Of a DNA stretch of 64,000 bases, positions 9,401-19,000 are shown one piece after another (within the stretch, counting starts at the first letter, position 1; the number at the start of each line of letters is the position of its first letter). Source of the DNA: Aestuariibaculum lutulentum (GTDB taxonomy: Bacteria > Bacteroidota > Bacteroidia > Flavobacteriales > Flavobacteriaceae); assembly GCF_032926325.1 (NCBI RefSeq), contig NZ_CP136709.1:2698501-2762500 (forward strand), given 5' to 3'. The notes beneath the pieces are model-generated. The model was not told the origin of the DNA and made no database searches. It saw nothing but the letters and a program-made list of their open reading frames with translations. The translations under genes were made by a program, and so were the position numbers.

Positions 9401-10402
9401 ATGTCAAAATTAAAATTAGGAATCAACGGATTTGGAAGAATAGGTAGAATTGCGTTTAGAGTAGCGGCTTCAAGACCAGATATACAAATAGTAGGAATCA
9501 ACGATTTATTAGATGTAGAGCATTTGGCTTACTTATTAAAGTATGATTCTGTTCACGGTAGATTCGATGGAACTATTGATATCGTAAACGGAAACTTAGT
9601 AGTTAACGGAAACGAAATCAGAATTACTGCTGAGCGTAACCCAGAAGATTTAAAATGGGATGCTGTAGGAGCTGAGGTTGTTTTAGATTGTACTGGTATC
9701 TTTACAACTTTAGAAGGTGCTCAAAAACACATCACAGCCGGAGCTAAGAAAGTTGCAATTTCTGCACCATCTGCCGATGCACCAATGTTCGTAATGGGTG
9801 TTAACAACGATAAAATTACTGCAGAGCACACCATCGTTTCTAACGCATCTTGTACTACAAACTGTCTAGCGCCTATCGCTAAAGTAATTAACGATAACTT
9901 TGGTATTGTTGAAGGTTTAATGACTACTGTTCACGCAACTACTGCAACACAAATGACAGTTGACGGTCCTTCAAGAAAAGACTGGAGAGGTGGACGTAGT
10001 GCATTAGCTAACATCATTCCTTCTTCAACAGGAGCTGCTAAAGCTGTAGGTAAAGTAATTCCTGAATTAAATGGAAAATTAACTGGTATGGCTTTCCGTG
10101 TTCCAACTCCAGACGTTTCTGTAGTAGATTTAACAGTAAGAACAGAAAAAGCAGCATCATGGGATGAAGTTAAAGCCGCTTTAAAAGCAGCAGCAGACGG
10201 ACCATTAAAAGGTGTGTTAGGATATACTGAAGAAGCTGTGGTTTCTCAGGATTTCGTATCTGAGCCAATGACAAGTATCTTCGATGCAGATGCAAGTATT
10301 GCTTTAAATGATAATTTCTTTAAATTAGTATCTTGGTACGATAATGAATTTGGTTATTCAACTAAATTAATCGATCTTGCTCAATACATTAGCAAAATCT
10401 AA
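9401..10402 (+). CDS. gap: Type I glyceraldehyde-3-phosphate dehydrogenase
   Basis: A 333-residue GAPDH that oxidises glyceraldehyde 3-phosphate to 1,3-bisphosphoglycerate. The Rossmann segment KLGINGFGRIGR (residues 4-15), D35 in GINDLLD (pointing to NAD rather than NADP), the catalytic C151 in SNASCTTNCLAP, the partner histidine near 178 in TTVHATTATQ, and WYDNEFGYS near the C-terminus are all present. A hairpin terminator lies 30 nt after the stop. Codon choice looks more regular than in the neighbours, as expected for a highly expressed gene. Confidence 0.98.
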   Translation: MSKLKLGINGFGRIGRIAFRVAASRPDIQIVGINDLLDVEHLAYLLKYDSVHGRFDGTIDIVNGNLVVNGNEIRITAERNPEDLKWDAVGAEVVLDCTGIFTTLEGAQKHITAGAKKVAISAPSADAPMFVMGVNNDKITAEHTIVSNASCTTNCLAPIAKVINDNFGIVEGLMTTVHATTATQMTVDGPSRKDWRGGRSALANIIPSSTGAAKAVGKVIPELNGKLTGMAFRVPTPDVSVVDLTVRTEKAASWDEVKAALKAAADGPLKGVLGYTEEAVVSQDFVSEPMTSIFDADASIALNDNFFKLVSWYDNEFGYSTKLIDLAQYISKI

Positions 10403-10431
10403 TTTAACAAGTATATTATAATAGTATTAAC

Positions 10432-10480
10432 AACTCCACAGGTTATTGTATTTAAAGCACAACGGTCTGTGGGGTTTTTT
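10432..10480 (+). terminator. Intrinsic terminator of the pfkA-gap unit
   Basis: A 10-bp stem (10432-10441 with 10467-10476, one G-T wobble) is followed by a run of T's to 10480. The loop of about 25 nt can form a small inner pairing. It lies between the GAPDH stop and the kinase start. Confidence 0.75.
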
Positions 10481-10492
10481 ATTTAAAAACTC

Positions 10493-11356
10493 ATGATTTT
10501 AATTGTTGATAGTGGCTCTACGAAGTCAGACTGGATAGCAGTAGATAGAAAAGGTAATAAAATGCTGGAAAAAATGCGCACAAAGGGGCTTAATCCAGAA
10601 ATTATATCCGATAAAAAAATAAAAAAGATAATTAAAGGTCATGAGGATTTAAAGGCCAATAGAAAAATTGTGTCGCACGTATTTTTCTATGGAGCAGGTT
10701 GTGGTACCGAAAAACCACAGAATGTAGTTAAAGGCGTTTTGCAAGAGGTTTTTGTTAACGCAGAGGTTCATGTTCATGAAGACACCATGGCAGCTGTATT
10801 TTCAACAATTAATACACAAACCGAAGCTGCAGTGGTTTGTATTTTAGGAACCGGATCTAACTGTAGTTATTACGATGGTAAAGTATTGCATCAACGTGTC
10901 AATTCTTTAGGGTATATTATTATGGATGATGCTTCTGGAAATTACTACGGTCGTCAGTTAATTAGAGATTACTACTTTAATAACATGCCTGAAAATATTC
11001 GTGTGGCTTTCGAAAGTAAGTACAATATGGATACCGATTATATTAAATACAACCTTTATAAAAAACCAAATCCTAATGCGTATTTAGCACACTTTGCTGA
11101 ATTTATGTTCTTAAACAAGGATTCTGAATATTGTGTAGAACTTATTAAAAAAGGTATTCGTCTGTTTGCTGAAAGTATGATTTTTCAATATGCTGAAGAA
11201 TTAAAAACTGTTCCGGTACATTTTGCAGGTTCTATTGCTTACTTTGCTAAAGACGAAATTAAGCAGGTTGCTGAAGAAATGGGCTTTACAGTTGGTAACT
11301 TTGAACGCAGACCAATTGAAGGTCTGGTAGATTTCCATGTTAAAAATTTAAAGTAA
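10493..11356 (+). CDS. BadF/BadG-type ATPase, probable N-acetylglucosamine kinase
   Basis: A 287-residue ASKHA-fold kinase of the BadF/BadG/BcrA/BcrD ATPase family. Seen: the phosphate-1 loop VDSGSTKSDW (residues 5-14), FYGAGCG near 65, the phosphate-2 loop ILGTGSNCSYYDG near 120, and a C-terminal HFAGSIAYF adenosine loop near 243. In Bacteroidota, proteins of this size are usually called N-acetylglucosamine kinase and may salvage aminosugars from cell-wall turnover. That substrate is inferred; no dedicated aminosugar gene is adjacent. It starts 12 nt after the GAPDH terminator. Confidence 0.75.
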   Translation: MILIVDSGSTKSDWIAVDRKGNKMLEKMRTKGLNPEIISDKKIKKIIKGHEDLKANRKIVSHVFFYGAGCGTEKPQNVVKGVLQEVFVNAEVHVHEDTMAAVFSTINTQTEAAVVCILGTGSNCSYYDGKVLHQRVNSLGYIIMDDASGNYYGRQLIRDYYFNNMPENIRVAFESKYNMDTDYIKYNLYKKPNPNAYLAHFAEFMFLNKDSEYCVELIKKGIRLFAESMIFQYAEELKTVPVHFAGSIAYFAKDEIKQVAEEMGFTVGNFERRPIEGLVDFHVKNLK

Positions 11357-11377
11357 TAAGACTAAATTATTTCCCTT

Positions 11378-12601
11378 TTGAATAGGCATATAGCGATTTA
11401 TATTTCTAATAAAGACCATAAGCAAGATTTTATTGAGCGTATTCAGGACGGAAATATTTTAAGTGATTTTTCAAAACCTAAGGCAGTACTTTTTTCTGAA
11501 ATTACTATCAATAAATTAATTCAGGAAGAACGTATCCATGGTTTTTGTGATGTCGTTACACCAACAGGAAATCTATTGATTAATTCATCCCAAGGAGAAC
11601 GAAAAAAAGCACTTTTAAACCATATAATATCTCAAAATCCCGAAGCCATTATTGTCGATAATGTTTTTGGGAATTTAGATATTCAGGCACAGGCTGAAAT
11701 AGAGCAAACTCTAAACAAGTTAAGTTCGCAGGTTCGTATTTTGCAAATTACTAAACGTAAGGAAGATATTCTATCCTTTATTGGTAAGGTTTATTATTTA
11801 GAAGGGAAAGAACTTGTAGAGTTAAAACTTGAAGAATCAGATGACGCTATTGCCGAATCTTTTTTAGAAGACTTACCGAAGGCTTACCGACCAGTTTCAG
11901 AGAAAATCAATCCTATAGTAAAATTTACAGATGTATCGGTTCACTACAGAGAGCGATCAATTTTGAATAACATCAACTGGGAAATTAAAAAAGGTGAGTT
12001 CTGGCAACTAATGGGGCCAAATGGTTCTGGGAAAAGTACCATTTTAAGTATGATTTTTGGTGATAATCCCAAGGCTTTTGGTCAGAATATCGTCTTATTT
12101 GGAGTGAAGAAGGGAAGCGGTGAGAGTGTTTGGGAGATTAAACAGAAAATAGGTTACTTTTCTTCGGATATGTTACGCGGATTTACACGTTTGGATTCTA
12201 TTGGTAATATGATTGTTTCCGGTTTTTTTGACACCATCGGACTCTATAAAACACCAACCAACGAGCAGATAAAAATTGCACAACACTGGTTACGTGTTTT
12301 GGATATGTTCGATATTAGAAAACAGGATTTTTTATCGTTATCAAAAGGATATCAAAGTCTGGTTTTAATAGCTCGTGCTATGGTGAAGCATCCACCATTA
12401 CTTATTTTAGACGAACCGACTAATGGTTTGGATGATGCCGACGTAAAGTTGTTTACGCAATTAATAAATAAGATTGCATCAGAGACCGAAACAGCTATTT
12501 TATATGTATCACATAGAAAGGAAGCGGGATTAAATCCTGATTTTATATATCAGTTAACACCTCATGAAACTGGTTCTACAGGGCAAGTGGTTAAGATTTA
12601 A
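11378..12601 (+). CDS. ModF-like tandem ABC ATPase, first half degenerate
   Basis: A 407-residue soluble protein with two ABC-ATPase halves and no membrane segment, like ModF/PhrA. The C-terminal half (about 180-400) is complete: Walker A MGPNGSGKST, signature SLSKGYQ, Walker B LLILDEPTNGLD and the switch histidine in YVSHRKE. The N-terminal half keeps a signature-like SSQGERKK near 69 and a Walker-B-like AIIVDNVFGNLD near 90, but has no Walker A and has Asn where the catalytic Glu should be. It starts with TTG at 11378. ModF proteins are not transport components, and their role is unsettled. The 3' end overlaps the convergent transglutaminase gene by 11 nt. Confidence 0.8.
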   Translation: MNRHIAIYISNKDHKQDFIERIQDGNILSDFSKPKAVLFSEITINKLIQEERIHGFCDVVTPTGNLLINSSQGERKKALLNHIISQNPEAIIVDNVFGNLDIQAQAEIEQTLNKLSSQVRILQITKRKEDILSFIGKVYYLEGKELVELKLEESDDAIAESFLEDLPKAYRPVSEKINPIVKFTDVSVHYRERSILNNINWEIKKGEFWQLMGPNGSGKSTILSMIFGDNPKAFGQNIVLFGVKKGSGESVWEIKQKIGYFSSDMLRGFTRLDSIGNMIVSGFFDTIGLYKTPTNEQIKIAQHWLRVLDMFDIRKQDFLSLSKGYQSLVLIARAMVKHPPLLILDEPTNGLDDADVKLFTQLINKIASETETAILYVSHRKEAGLNPDFIYQLTPHETGSTGQVVKI

Positions 12602-13493
12602 TATCTTCAAAAGGTCTGATGTCAACAGACACATTCATTTTATTTTTTCCTGTACTGTAAATAACACCTTTTAATGGAGGTACGTCGTAGTAATCGCGTC
12701 CCCAAGCTACAATGATGTGTTGGTTTTTAGGTATTTGATTATTTGTAGGGTCGAAGTCTACCCAACCAAAACCAGGAATATAAACCGAAAACCAGGCATG
12801 CGAGGCATCGGCACCTATTAGTTTTTCTTTTCCAGGAGGCGGTAGTGTTTCAATATAGCCACTAATATACCTTGCTGGTAACCCAACGGAACGCACACAG
12901 GCAATGGCAATTTGAGCAAAATCCTGACAAACCCCTTTTTTAGCTTTTATCACTTCGTGTATGGGTGTAGCCACGTTAGAAAATGTAGGGTCGAAATCAA
13001 ATTCGGTATAAATACGCTGCATCAATTCGAAAGCTGCTTCAAATACCGGCCGATTGGGCTTAAAAGATACTTCGGCGTAAGCTTTAATTTCAGGAGTTAT
13101 TTTAGCGATTAAAATAGATTCCAGAATATATTGGCGAGCATCTATAATATGTTCTTCATTACTTTTAAGAGCACCTAAAGCTTCCTTAAGCGTGATGTGC
13201 TTTCCTTTTTCTGAAGTGTTTATATCAGGTTGTTCTTCGTAGTTTCTGGAAACCTTACTTATAGCAGTAACTTTTAGTTTTTTATGCTCTTTTTGAAGCG
13301 AAAACCGAGTGATGTAGTTTCCGAAGAAATCAACACGCTCTGTTAATTCTGAAGGGGTTGGGGTAATCTCCAGTTGGTAATCTAGTAGCACTTGTCCGGC
13401 TAAGGTTTTAGGTTTTAATGTGGCTATGTTATGGCAAAAGGTAACATCGTTTTCGTAATCGTAACTTGTAGTATGTGAAACTTGAAATACCAT
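12591..13493 (-). CDS. Transglutaminase-family protein (short, Cys-His-Asp)
   Basis: A 300-residue transglutaminase-like protein with no signal peptide. An N-terminal beta domain (residues 1-90, starting FQVSHTTSYDYENDV) precedes the papain-like core. The catalytic Cys lies in KKGVCQDFAQ near 187, the His in DASHAWFSVYIPG near 230 and the Asp in WVDFDPTNN near 247. It is the last gene of a three-gene operon, starting only 2 nt after the stop of the ATP-grasp/alpha-E gene. In such operons it is predicted to cut or form amide bonds on a peptide made by the ATP-grasp partner; this is comparative-genomics inference, not a demonstrated reaction. Confidence 0.88.
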   Translation of the reverse strand: MVFQVSHTTSYDYENDVTFCHNIATLKPKTLAGQVLLDYQLEITPTPSELTERVDFFGNYITRFSLQKEHKKLKVTAISKVSRNYEEQPDINTSEKGKHITLKEALGALKSNEEHIIDARQYILESILIAKITPEIKAYAEVSFKPNRPVFEAAFELMQRIYTEFDFDPTFSNVATPIHEVIKAKKGVCQDFAQIAIACVRSVGLPARYISGYIETLPPPGKEKLIGADASHAWFSVYIPGFGWVDFDPTNNQIPKNQHIIVAWGRDYYDVPPLKGVIYSTGKNKMNVSVDIRPFEDIKS

Positions 13494-13495
13494 AA

Positions 13496-16051
13496 TTATA
13501 ACGGGAAATTTTGATTAACCAATTGGGTTTGGCGGTACGAGTGATTAAAATACGTATTTGAAATCGCTAATGACGTTTCGTGTAACATATCGCTTAAATC
13601 AGTTAATTCTTCATCTAATTTTTCGCGAAGTGTTCGGTCTTCGTTTAAAGTCATTAAACCTGTAATGTTTAGACTTGTAATTTTGTTATTAGCCGTTGCG
13701 ATTAGTTTCTGGCATTCGGTATAAAAACCAATCAATTCAGAATGCGGCAAACGATCAATATCCTTTTGAATACGTTTTAGTCTGTAGGTTAACGATTTTG
13801 GGTATTCCTTGTCAAGTAAAGTTAAATTAATCACATTTTCAAGACTTAAATACGATCGGTAACTGTAGCGATAAATATTTAAACTTTCGTCACTGCTTAA
13901 TAAGGATTCCAGAATGTCGTATTGAAGACGTTCTTCATAATTGAAAACCATTAATGATCTGAATTTTGAGATCTGCATCATGGCTTGTTCGGTTTGAAGA
14001 CCTATAAAATAAAGCAACAGACCTTGTTGCACCAGAATACTTTCCTCAATTAATCCCATAAAGGCAATGAGTCGTGTAATGGTACGATCGAGTAATTTAG
14101 TAAGCGCCGGAACGGTATATAGATCGGCTTCATCAAATTTACGCCATAGTTTTTTTATACTGTCGAATACGCGCCACATGTCTTTAGACCATAGGTTGCG
14201 CAGCGAGTAGTATGAATTGTTAAAGCTGGTCAAGGTTTGCGCCAAACTACCCATACGTTCTTTATCGAATATTAATGAGATAATTTCAGGTAATGGGTTC
14301 TCCAATAAGATGTCGCAATGCTCACCAACAAATCCTGGGAAAGTAGAGGTGATATTTGTTAAGGATTGTAGCAAGTATTTTAGGCTTTCAGAATTGTTTT
14401 CTTTGGCACTGTACTGCTCATCCGTCATTTTATTAAGCACCATTCTAATGTAACGTGCTGTTACCAGAGCGCGACCTAAATAGCGTCCAGACCAGAACAG
14501 GTTTTCAGCAGTATTACTAGGTAAATCGTTAATATCGGAAATAGAAATTTTGCAGGAACTATCCCAGGCGTAATGTTTGATGTTATTTTGAATTTCATCA
14601 GATAAGACCCATAAATCTTTACTCATTCCACCACGCTGATTCGAAACAAACAGATTTTCACGTTCGGGAGCTACCCTTACTAATCCACCGGGCATGACTT
14701 TATAGCCTTCCTTTTTTGAAATGGCAAACGTTCTGCACATCACTTTTCTGGCTTCTAAATGATCATTTACAAAATCCGGCGAAGTTGAAAAAGTAATTTT
14801 TTCCTGAGCGACATAACGATATGGATTTGCCGAAATATCTTTTTTAAGTTTATCTAAAGCTTCTGGACTCAAGAATTCACAGAAAAATAAGCTTTCGCGG
14901 TTAGAACGATCAATGCGTTTAACTACAAGGTTTTTAATGTTTTTAAAAACATAATCGCGCTCCTTTTCCTGTCCGCACCACCAGGAAGCGATCTGAGGAA
15001 GGATTAAATCTTCATTGAAGAAATAATTACAAATAGCATTCATAAACGGAATTAATCCTGAATTTTCTAAAACACCACTACCTATAGGGTTTACTATAGC
15101 CACATTTTGGTTTCTTACCACATCGAGTAAGCCCGTAACCCCTAGATAACTATCCTCTCGAAGCTCTAAAGGGTCCATAAAAACGTCGTCTACACGACGG
15201 TAAATCACATCAACCTGTTTTAGTTCTTTAAGTGTTTTTAAATAAACTTTTCCGTTTCTAACCACTAAATCGTTACCATTAACCAATGGATAGCCTAAGA
15301 ATGAAGACATATAGGCGTGCTCAAAATAGGTTTCGTTTAAAGGACCCGGGGTTAAAATTACTATACTCGGATTCTCCTTATTTTGAGGTGCGGCCTCAAT
15401 AAGCATTTGGTTAAAGTCGTAAAAGAAACCAGATGGTTGTTTTACGTTAATATCTTTAAATAAGCCCGGCAGTACTCTGTTCATAGAATACCTGTTTTCC
15501 AGGGCATAACCCATACCGGAAGGCGCTTGTGTTCTGTCGTTAACCACCCACATACGTCCGTCTGGTCCGCGCGCTAAATCTGATGAATAGATTAATATGT
15601 TTTTAGCCGTTTTATATTGAATCTGGTCGCATTGTCTTAAAAAGCCGCGATGGGCGAAAATCACCTCAGGAGGAATGATTCCTTTTTTTATAAGTTCTCG
15701 TTTACCGTAAATGTCTTTTAAAACTAAGTTTAAAAGTTCGGCACGTTGTTTTAGACCTTTTTCAATGGTGCGCCATTCCTCTTTATTTATTAAAAAGGGG
15801 ATAATGTTTAAATCCCAGGTGCGTTGCATACCTTGAGGATCGTTGTAAACATTATAAGTTACACCGTTTTCATCCATTAACCAGTCAATTTCATTTTGCT
15901 TGGCAGTTAATGTTTTTAAATCCATTTCAGAAATATTACTTAGTAATTTTTTCCAATTCGGATTTAAGGACATATCAGATTTTAAAGCTTCATCATAATT
16001 TTTCGCTTTCGAAAAATAATTCTGAAATAATATGTTTAAATCTGTGGTCAT
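13496..16051 (-). CDS. Circularly permuted ATP-grasp fused to alpha-E domain
   Basis: An 851-residue cytoplasmic fusion. Residues about 60-480 match the circularly permuted type 2 ATP-grasp ligase (DUF404/DUF407): VYNDPQGMQRTWDLN, SSDLARGPDGRMWVVNDRTQAPSGMGY, LTPGPLNETYFEHA, YRRVDDVFMDP, NPIGSGVLENSGL, and GGLVRVAPE near 475. Residues about 515-840 are the helical alpha-E domain (DUF403), opening with NTAENLFWSGRYLGRA. ATP-grasp enzymes activate a carboxylate as acyl-phosphate and join it to an amine. In many bacteria these two parts are separate genes, so the fusion directly ties them together. It sits between two transglutaminase genes with gaps of 13 and 2 nt. The substrate is unknown. Confidence 0.9.
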   Translation of the reverse strand: MTTDLNILFQNYFSKAKNYDEALKSDMSLNPNWKKLLSNISEMDLKTLTAKQNEIDWLMDENGVTYNVYNDPQGMQRTWDLNIIPFLINKEEWRTIEKGLKQRAELLNLVLKDIYGKRELIKKGIIPPEVIFAHRGFLRQCDQIQYKTAKNILIYSSDLARGPDGRMWVVNDRTQAPSGMGYALENRYSMNRVLPGLFKDINVKQPSGFFYDFNQMLIEAAPQNKENPSIVILTPGPLNETYFEHAYMSSFLGYPLVNGNDLVVRNGKVYLKTLKELKQVDVIYRRVDDVFMDPLELREDSYLGVTGLLDVVRNQNVAIVNPIGSGVLENSGLIPFMNAICNYFFNEDLILPQIASWWCGQEKERDYVFKNIKNLVVKRIDRSNRESLFFCEFLSPEALDKLKKDISANPYRYVAQEKITFSTSPDFVNDHLEARKVMCRTFAISKKEGYKVMPGGLVRVAPERENLFVSNQRGGMSKDLWVLSDEIQNNIKHYAWDSSCKISISDINDLPSNTAENLFWSGRYLGRALVTARYIRMVLNKMTDEQYSAKENNSESLKYLLQSLTNITSTFPGFVGEHCDILLENPLPEIISLIFDKERMGSLAQTLTSFNNSYYSLRNLWSKDMWRVFDSIKKLWRKFDEADLYTVPALTKLLDRTITRLIAFMGLIEESILVQQGLLLYFIGLQTEQAMMQISKFRSLMVFNYEERLQYDILESLLSSDESLNIYRYSYRSYLSLENVINLTLLDKEYPKSLTYRLKRIQKDIDRLPHSELIGFYTECQKLIATANNKITSLNITGLMTLNEDRTLREKLDEELTDLSDMLHETSLAISNTYFNHSYRQTQLVNQNFPL

Positions 16052-16064
16052 GTATTAGTTTAGT

Positions 16065-19000
16065 TTATTTCTTTCGCAAATCTAAGGTATTTGGAAATTC
16101 TAAATTAGCAGGTAACACCTTAAAACTGAATTTTTTCGCACTTTCTTTTTCCTGAACACGTTTTGTTGAAGGTTCGATTTCCTGAGATATATTTTCAACA
16201 ACGCCCTGAGTGTGTCCAAATTCCCAAAAACGACTGATGCGTCGCGATTCGGCTTCAAAACTATTTACAGGGTAAGCGTCGTACGAACGACCACCAGGAT
16301 GCGACACAAAATAGGTACAACCACCTATAGACCGTCGGTTCCAGGTGTCTACTATATCGAAGACTAAAGGCGTATCAACTCCAATCGTTGGGTGTAATGC
16401 CGAATACGGATTCCATGCTTTATACCTTACACCAGCAACATATTCTTCTTTTTTAGAGGTGCTTTTTAAATCGACTTTTATGCCGTTACAAGTTAATACG
16501 TAACGGTCGTTATTAAAATTATTAACCTTGACCTGAAGGCGTTCAACTGAAGAATCCACATAACGAGCAGTGCCTTGTCCGGTAGCTTCTTCACCTAAAA
16601 CATTCCAGGGTTCTATTCCGGCGCGTAATTCCAGATGCATATTATTGATTTCAACCATACCATGAAGCGGGAAACGGAATTCGAAAAACGGATTAAACCA
16701 ATCTTCTTTAAAGGCGTATCCGGCTCTGTTTAACTGATTAACGATGTCTTTAATATCTTCGCGAACAAAGTGTTCAATTAAAAATTTATCGTGCAATTCT
16801 GTGCCCCAACGTACTAAATTGTGTTCATAAGGTTTTTTCCAAAACCAGGCAACTAAGGTTCTAACCAGTAAATTTTGCATTAAACTCATTTGAGGGTGCG
16901 GCGGCATATCGAAAGCACGGAGCTCCAAAATACCTAAACGACCCGAAGATGAATCCGGGGAGTATAATTTATCAATGCAAAATTCGGCACGGTGTGTATT
17001 GCCCGTTAAATCGGTTAAAAGATGGCGAAATAATCTATCGGTTAACCAGAACGGAACATCTCCTCCTTTAGGAATTTGACTAAATGCAATTTCCAGTTCA
17101 TAGAGGTTTTCCATTCGGGCTTCATCAATACGAGGTGCCTGACTTGTGGCTCCAATAAAGGCACCCGAGAATAAATAGGATAATCCTGGATGATGTTGCC
17201 AAAAGGTAAGCAGGCTTCGTAATAAGCTTGGTTTTCTTAGTAAAGGGCTATCGGCAGGAGAAGTTCCTCCCAAAGTAACATGGTTTCCGCCTCCCGTACC
17301 GGTATGTTTACCATCGAGCATGAATTTTTCGGTTCCTAATCTTGATTTTTTAGCTTCACTATATAAGGTGAAAGTATTATGACACAATTCTTCCCAATTG
17401 TTGGCAGGCTGCACATTTACTTCAATAACTCCAGGATCTGGAGTTACCTTCAAGGAATCTAATCGGTTGTCTTTTGGGGCATCGTAACCTTCTAAAACCA
17501 CTGGAATAGATAAGGCTTTTGCTGTGGCCTCGATGGAAGCCATTAAGTCTAAAAAGATTTCAATGCTATCTAAAGGAGGTAAAAAGAGATGCAGTTTTTC
17601 GTCTCTGATTTCAGCACATAAAGCCGTTCTTATAAAATAGTTTGTTTTCTTTTTTGGTATGCCATGTTTTTCTAGGTCCTTTATACGTTTTGAAACAATA
17701 CGCTGATAGCTTGGTAATGTTTTCTTTTTTGAGAAAATATCGGGTTGGTACACCGGAAATTCCTCATCATTTGATTTAATTAGTAATGAATTTAAAGGTA
17801 ACCGAAGTCCGATAGGCGAGTTTCCAGGAATTAAAAATAAATGTTCCCTTCTAAATGCCCAGTTGCAGGTATACCATTCACCTCCGGTATTGTTGAGCGG
17901 AATGACATGTCCGGTAGGTTTCGATTTTCCGTCTTTTAATATTTGCTGAAGTTTCTCTTTAACCAGCATGTTTCCATCTTCTTTGGTCGGGTCAATGTCT
18001 ATAGGCATTTGTCCTTCCTGCCACAGAAAATAGAAAGCATCCTCGTAAGTTGGAATAATGGTTTTATCGGTTACTCCCAGATGTTTTGTAAGGGTTTGTA
18101 AAAATAATTTATCTGCATTCTTCGGGATTTTAGCTTTTTCTGAAAATATAGAAAACAGCTTTTTATTGTTCCATATTTTCTTGCCGTCTTTTCGCCAGCA
18201 GATTTCAATTTGCCATCTCGGTAAAGGTTCTCCGGGGTACCATTTACCCTGAGCCTGGTGAATTATAGCCCCTTTCGCAAAAGATTCATAGAGTCTTGCA
18301 GAAAGGTTTTTTGCCAGTTCACGTTTATGAGGCCCGTCGGCTTCGGTGTTCCATTCCGGAGCTTCCATATCGTCAATAGAAACGAAAGTAGGCTCGCCAC
18401 CCATGGTCAATCTAACATCGCCTTTTTGAAGCTGTTTTTCAACTTTGTGTCCCAGTTTGTAAATGGCATTCCATTGCTCTTCGGTATAGGGTTTTGTAAC
18501 ACGAGGAGATTCGAAAATACGGGTTACAGTGTTCTCGAATTCAAATTCAGTTTCACATTTATCGGTCATACCCACTACCGGAGCAGCGCTTTCAAATGAA
18601 GGTGTACAGGCCAGAGGAATATGACCTTCACCCGCTAACAATCCGGAAGTGGCATCGAAACCAATCCAGCCGGCTCCGGGAATGTACACTTCTGCCCAGG
18701 CATGTAAATCGGTAAAATCTTCTTCAGGACCAGAAGGACCATCTAATGATTTTTCGTCGGATTTAAGCTGAACGATATATCCGGAAACAAAGCGCGCACC
18801 AAAACCTAAATGGCGCAGAGCCTGTACCAGTAACCATGCATAATCCCGGCAAGATCCGTTTTTAAGTTTAAGGGTTTCTTCACAGGATTGAACTCCTGGT
18901 TCCATACGAATATTGTAATTCAGGTACTCGTAAATTTTTCGATTGATATCAATTAAAAAGAAAATGGTTTTTCTAGGCGTATAATCTACAGTTTTAAGAA

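Noticed and set aside
18258..18599. 113-residue plus-strand open frame
   Set aside because: It is antisense to the transglutaminase-DUF2126 gene, whose catalytic motifs lie in this region, and its translation shows no recognisable domain.
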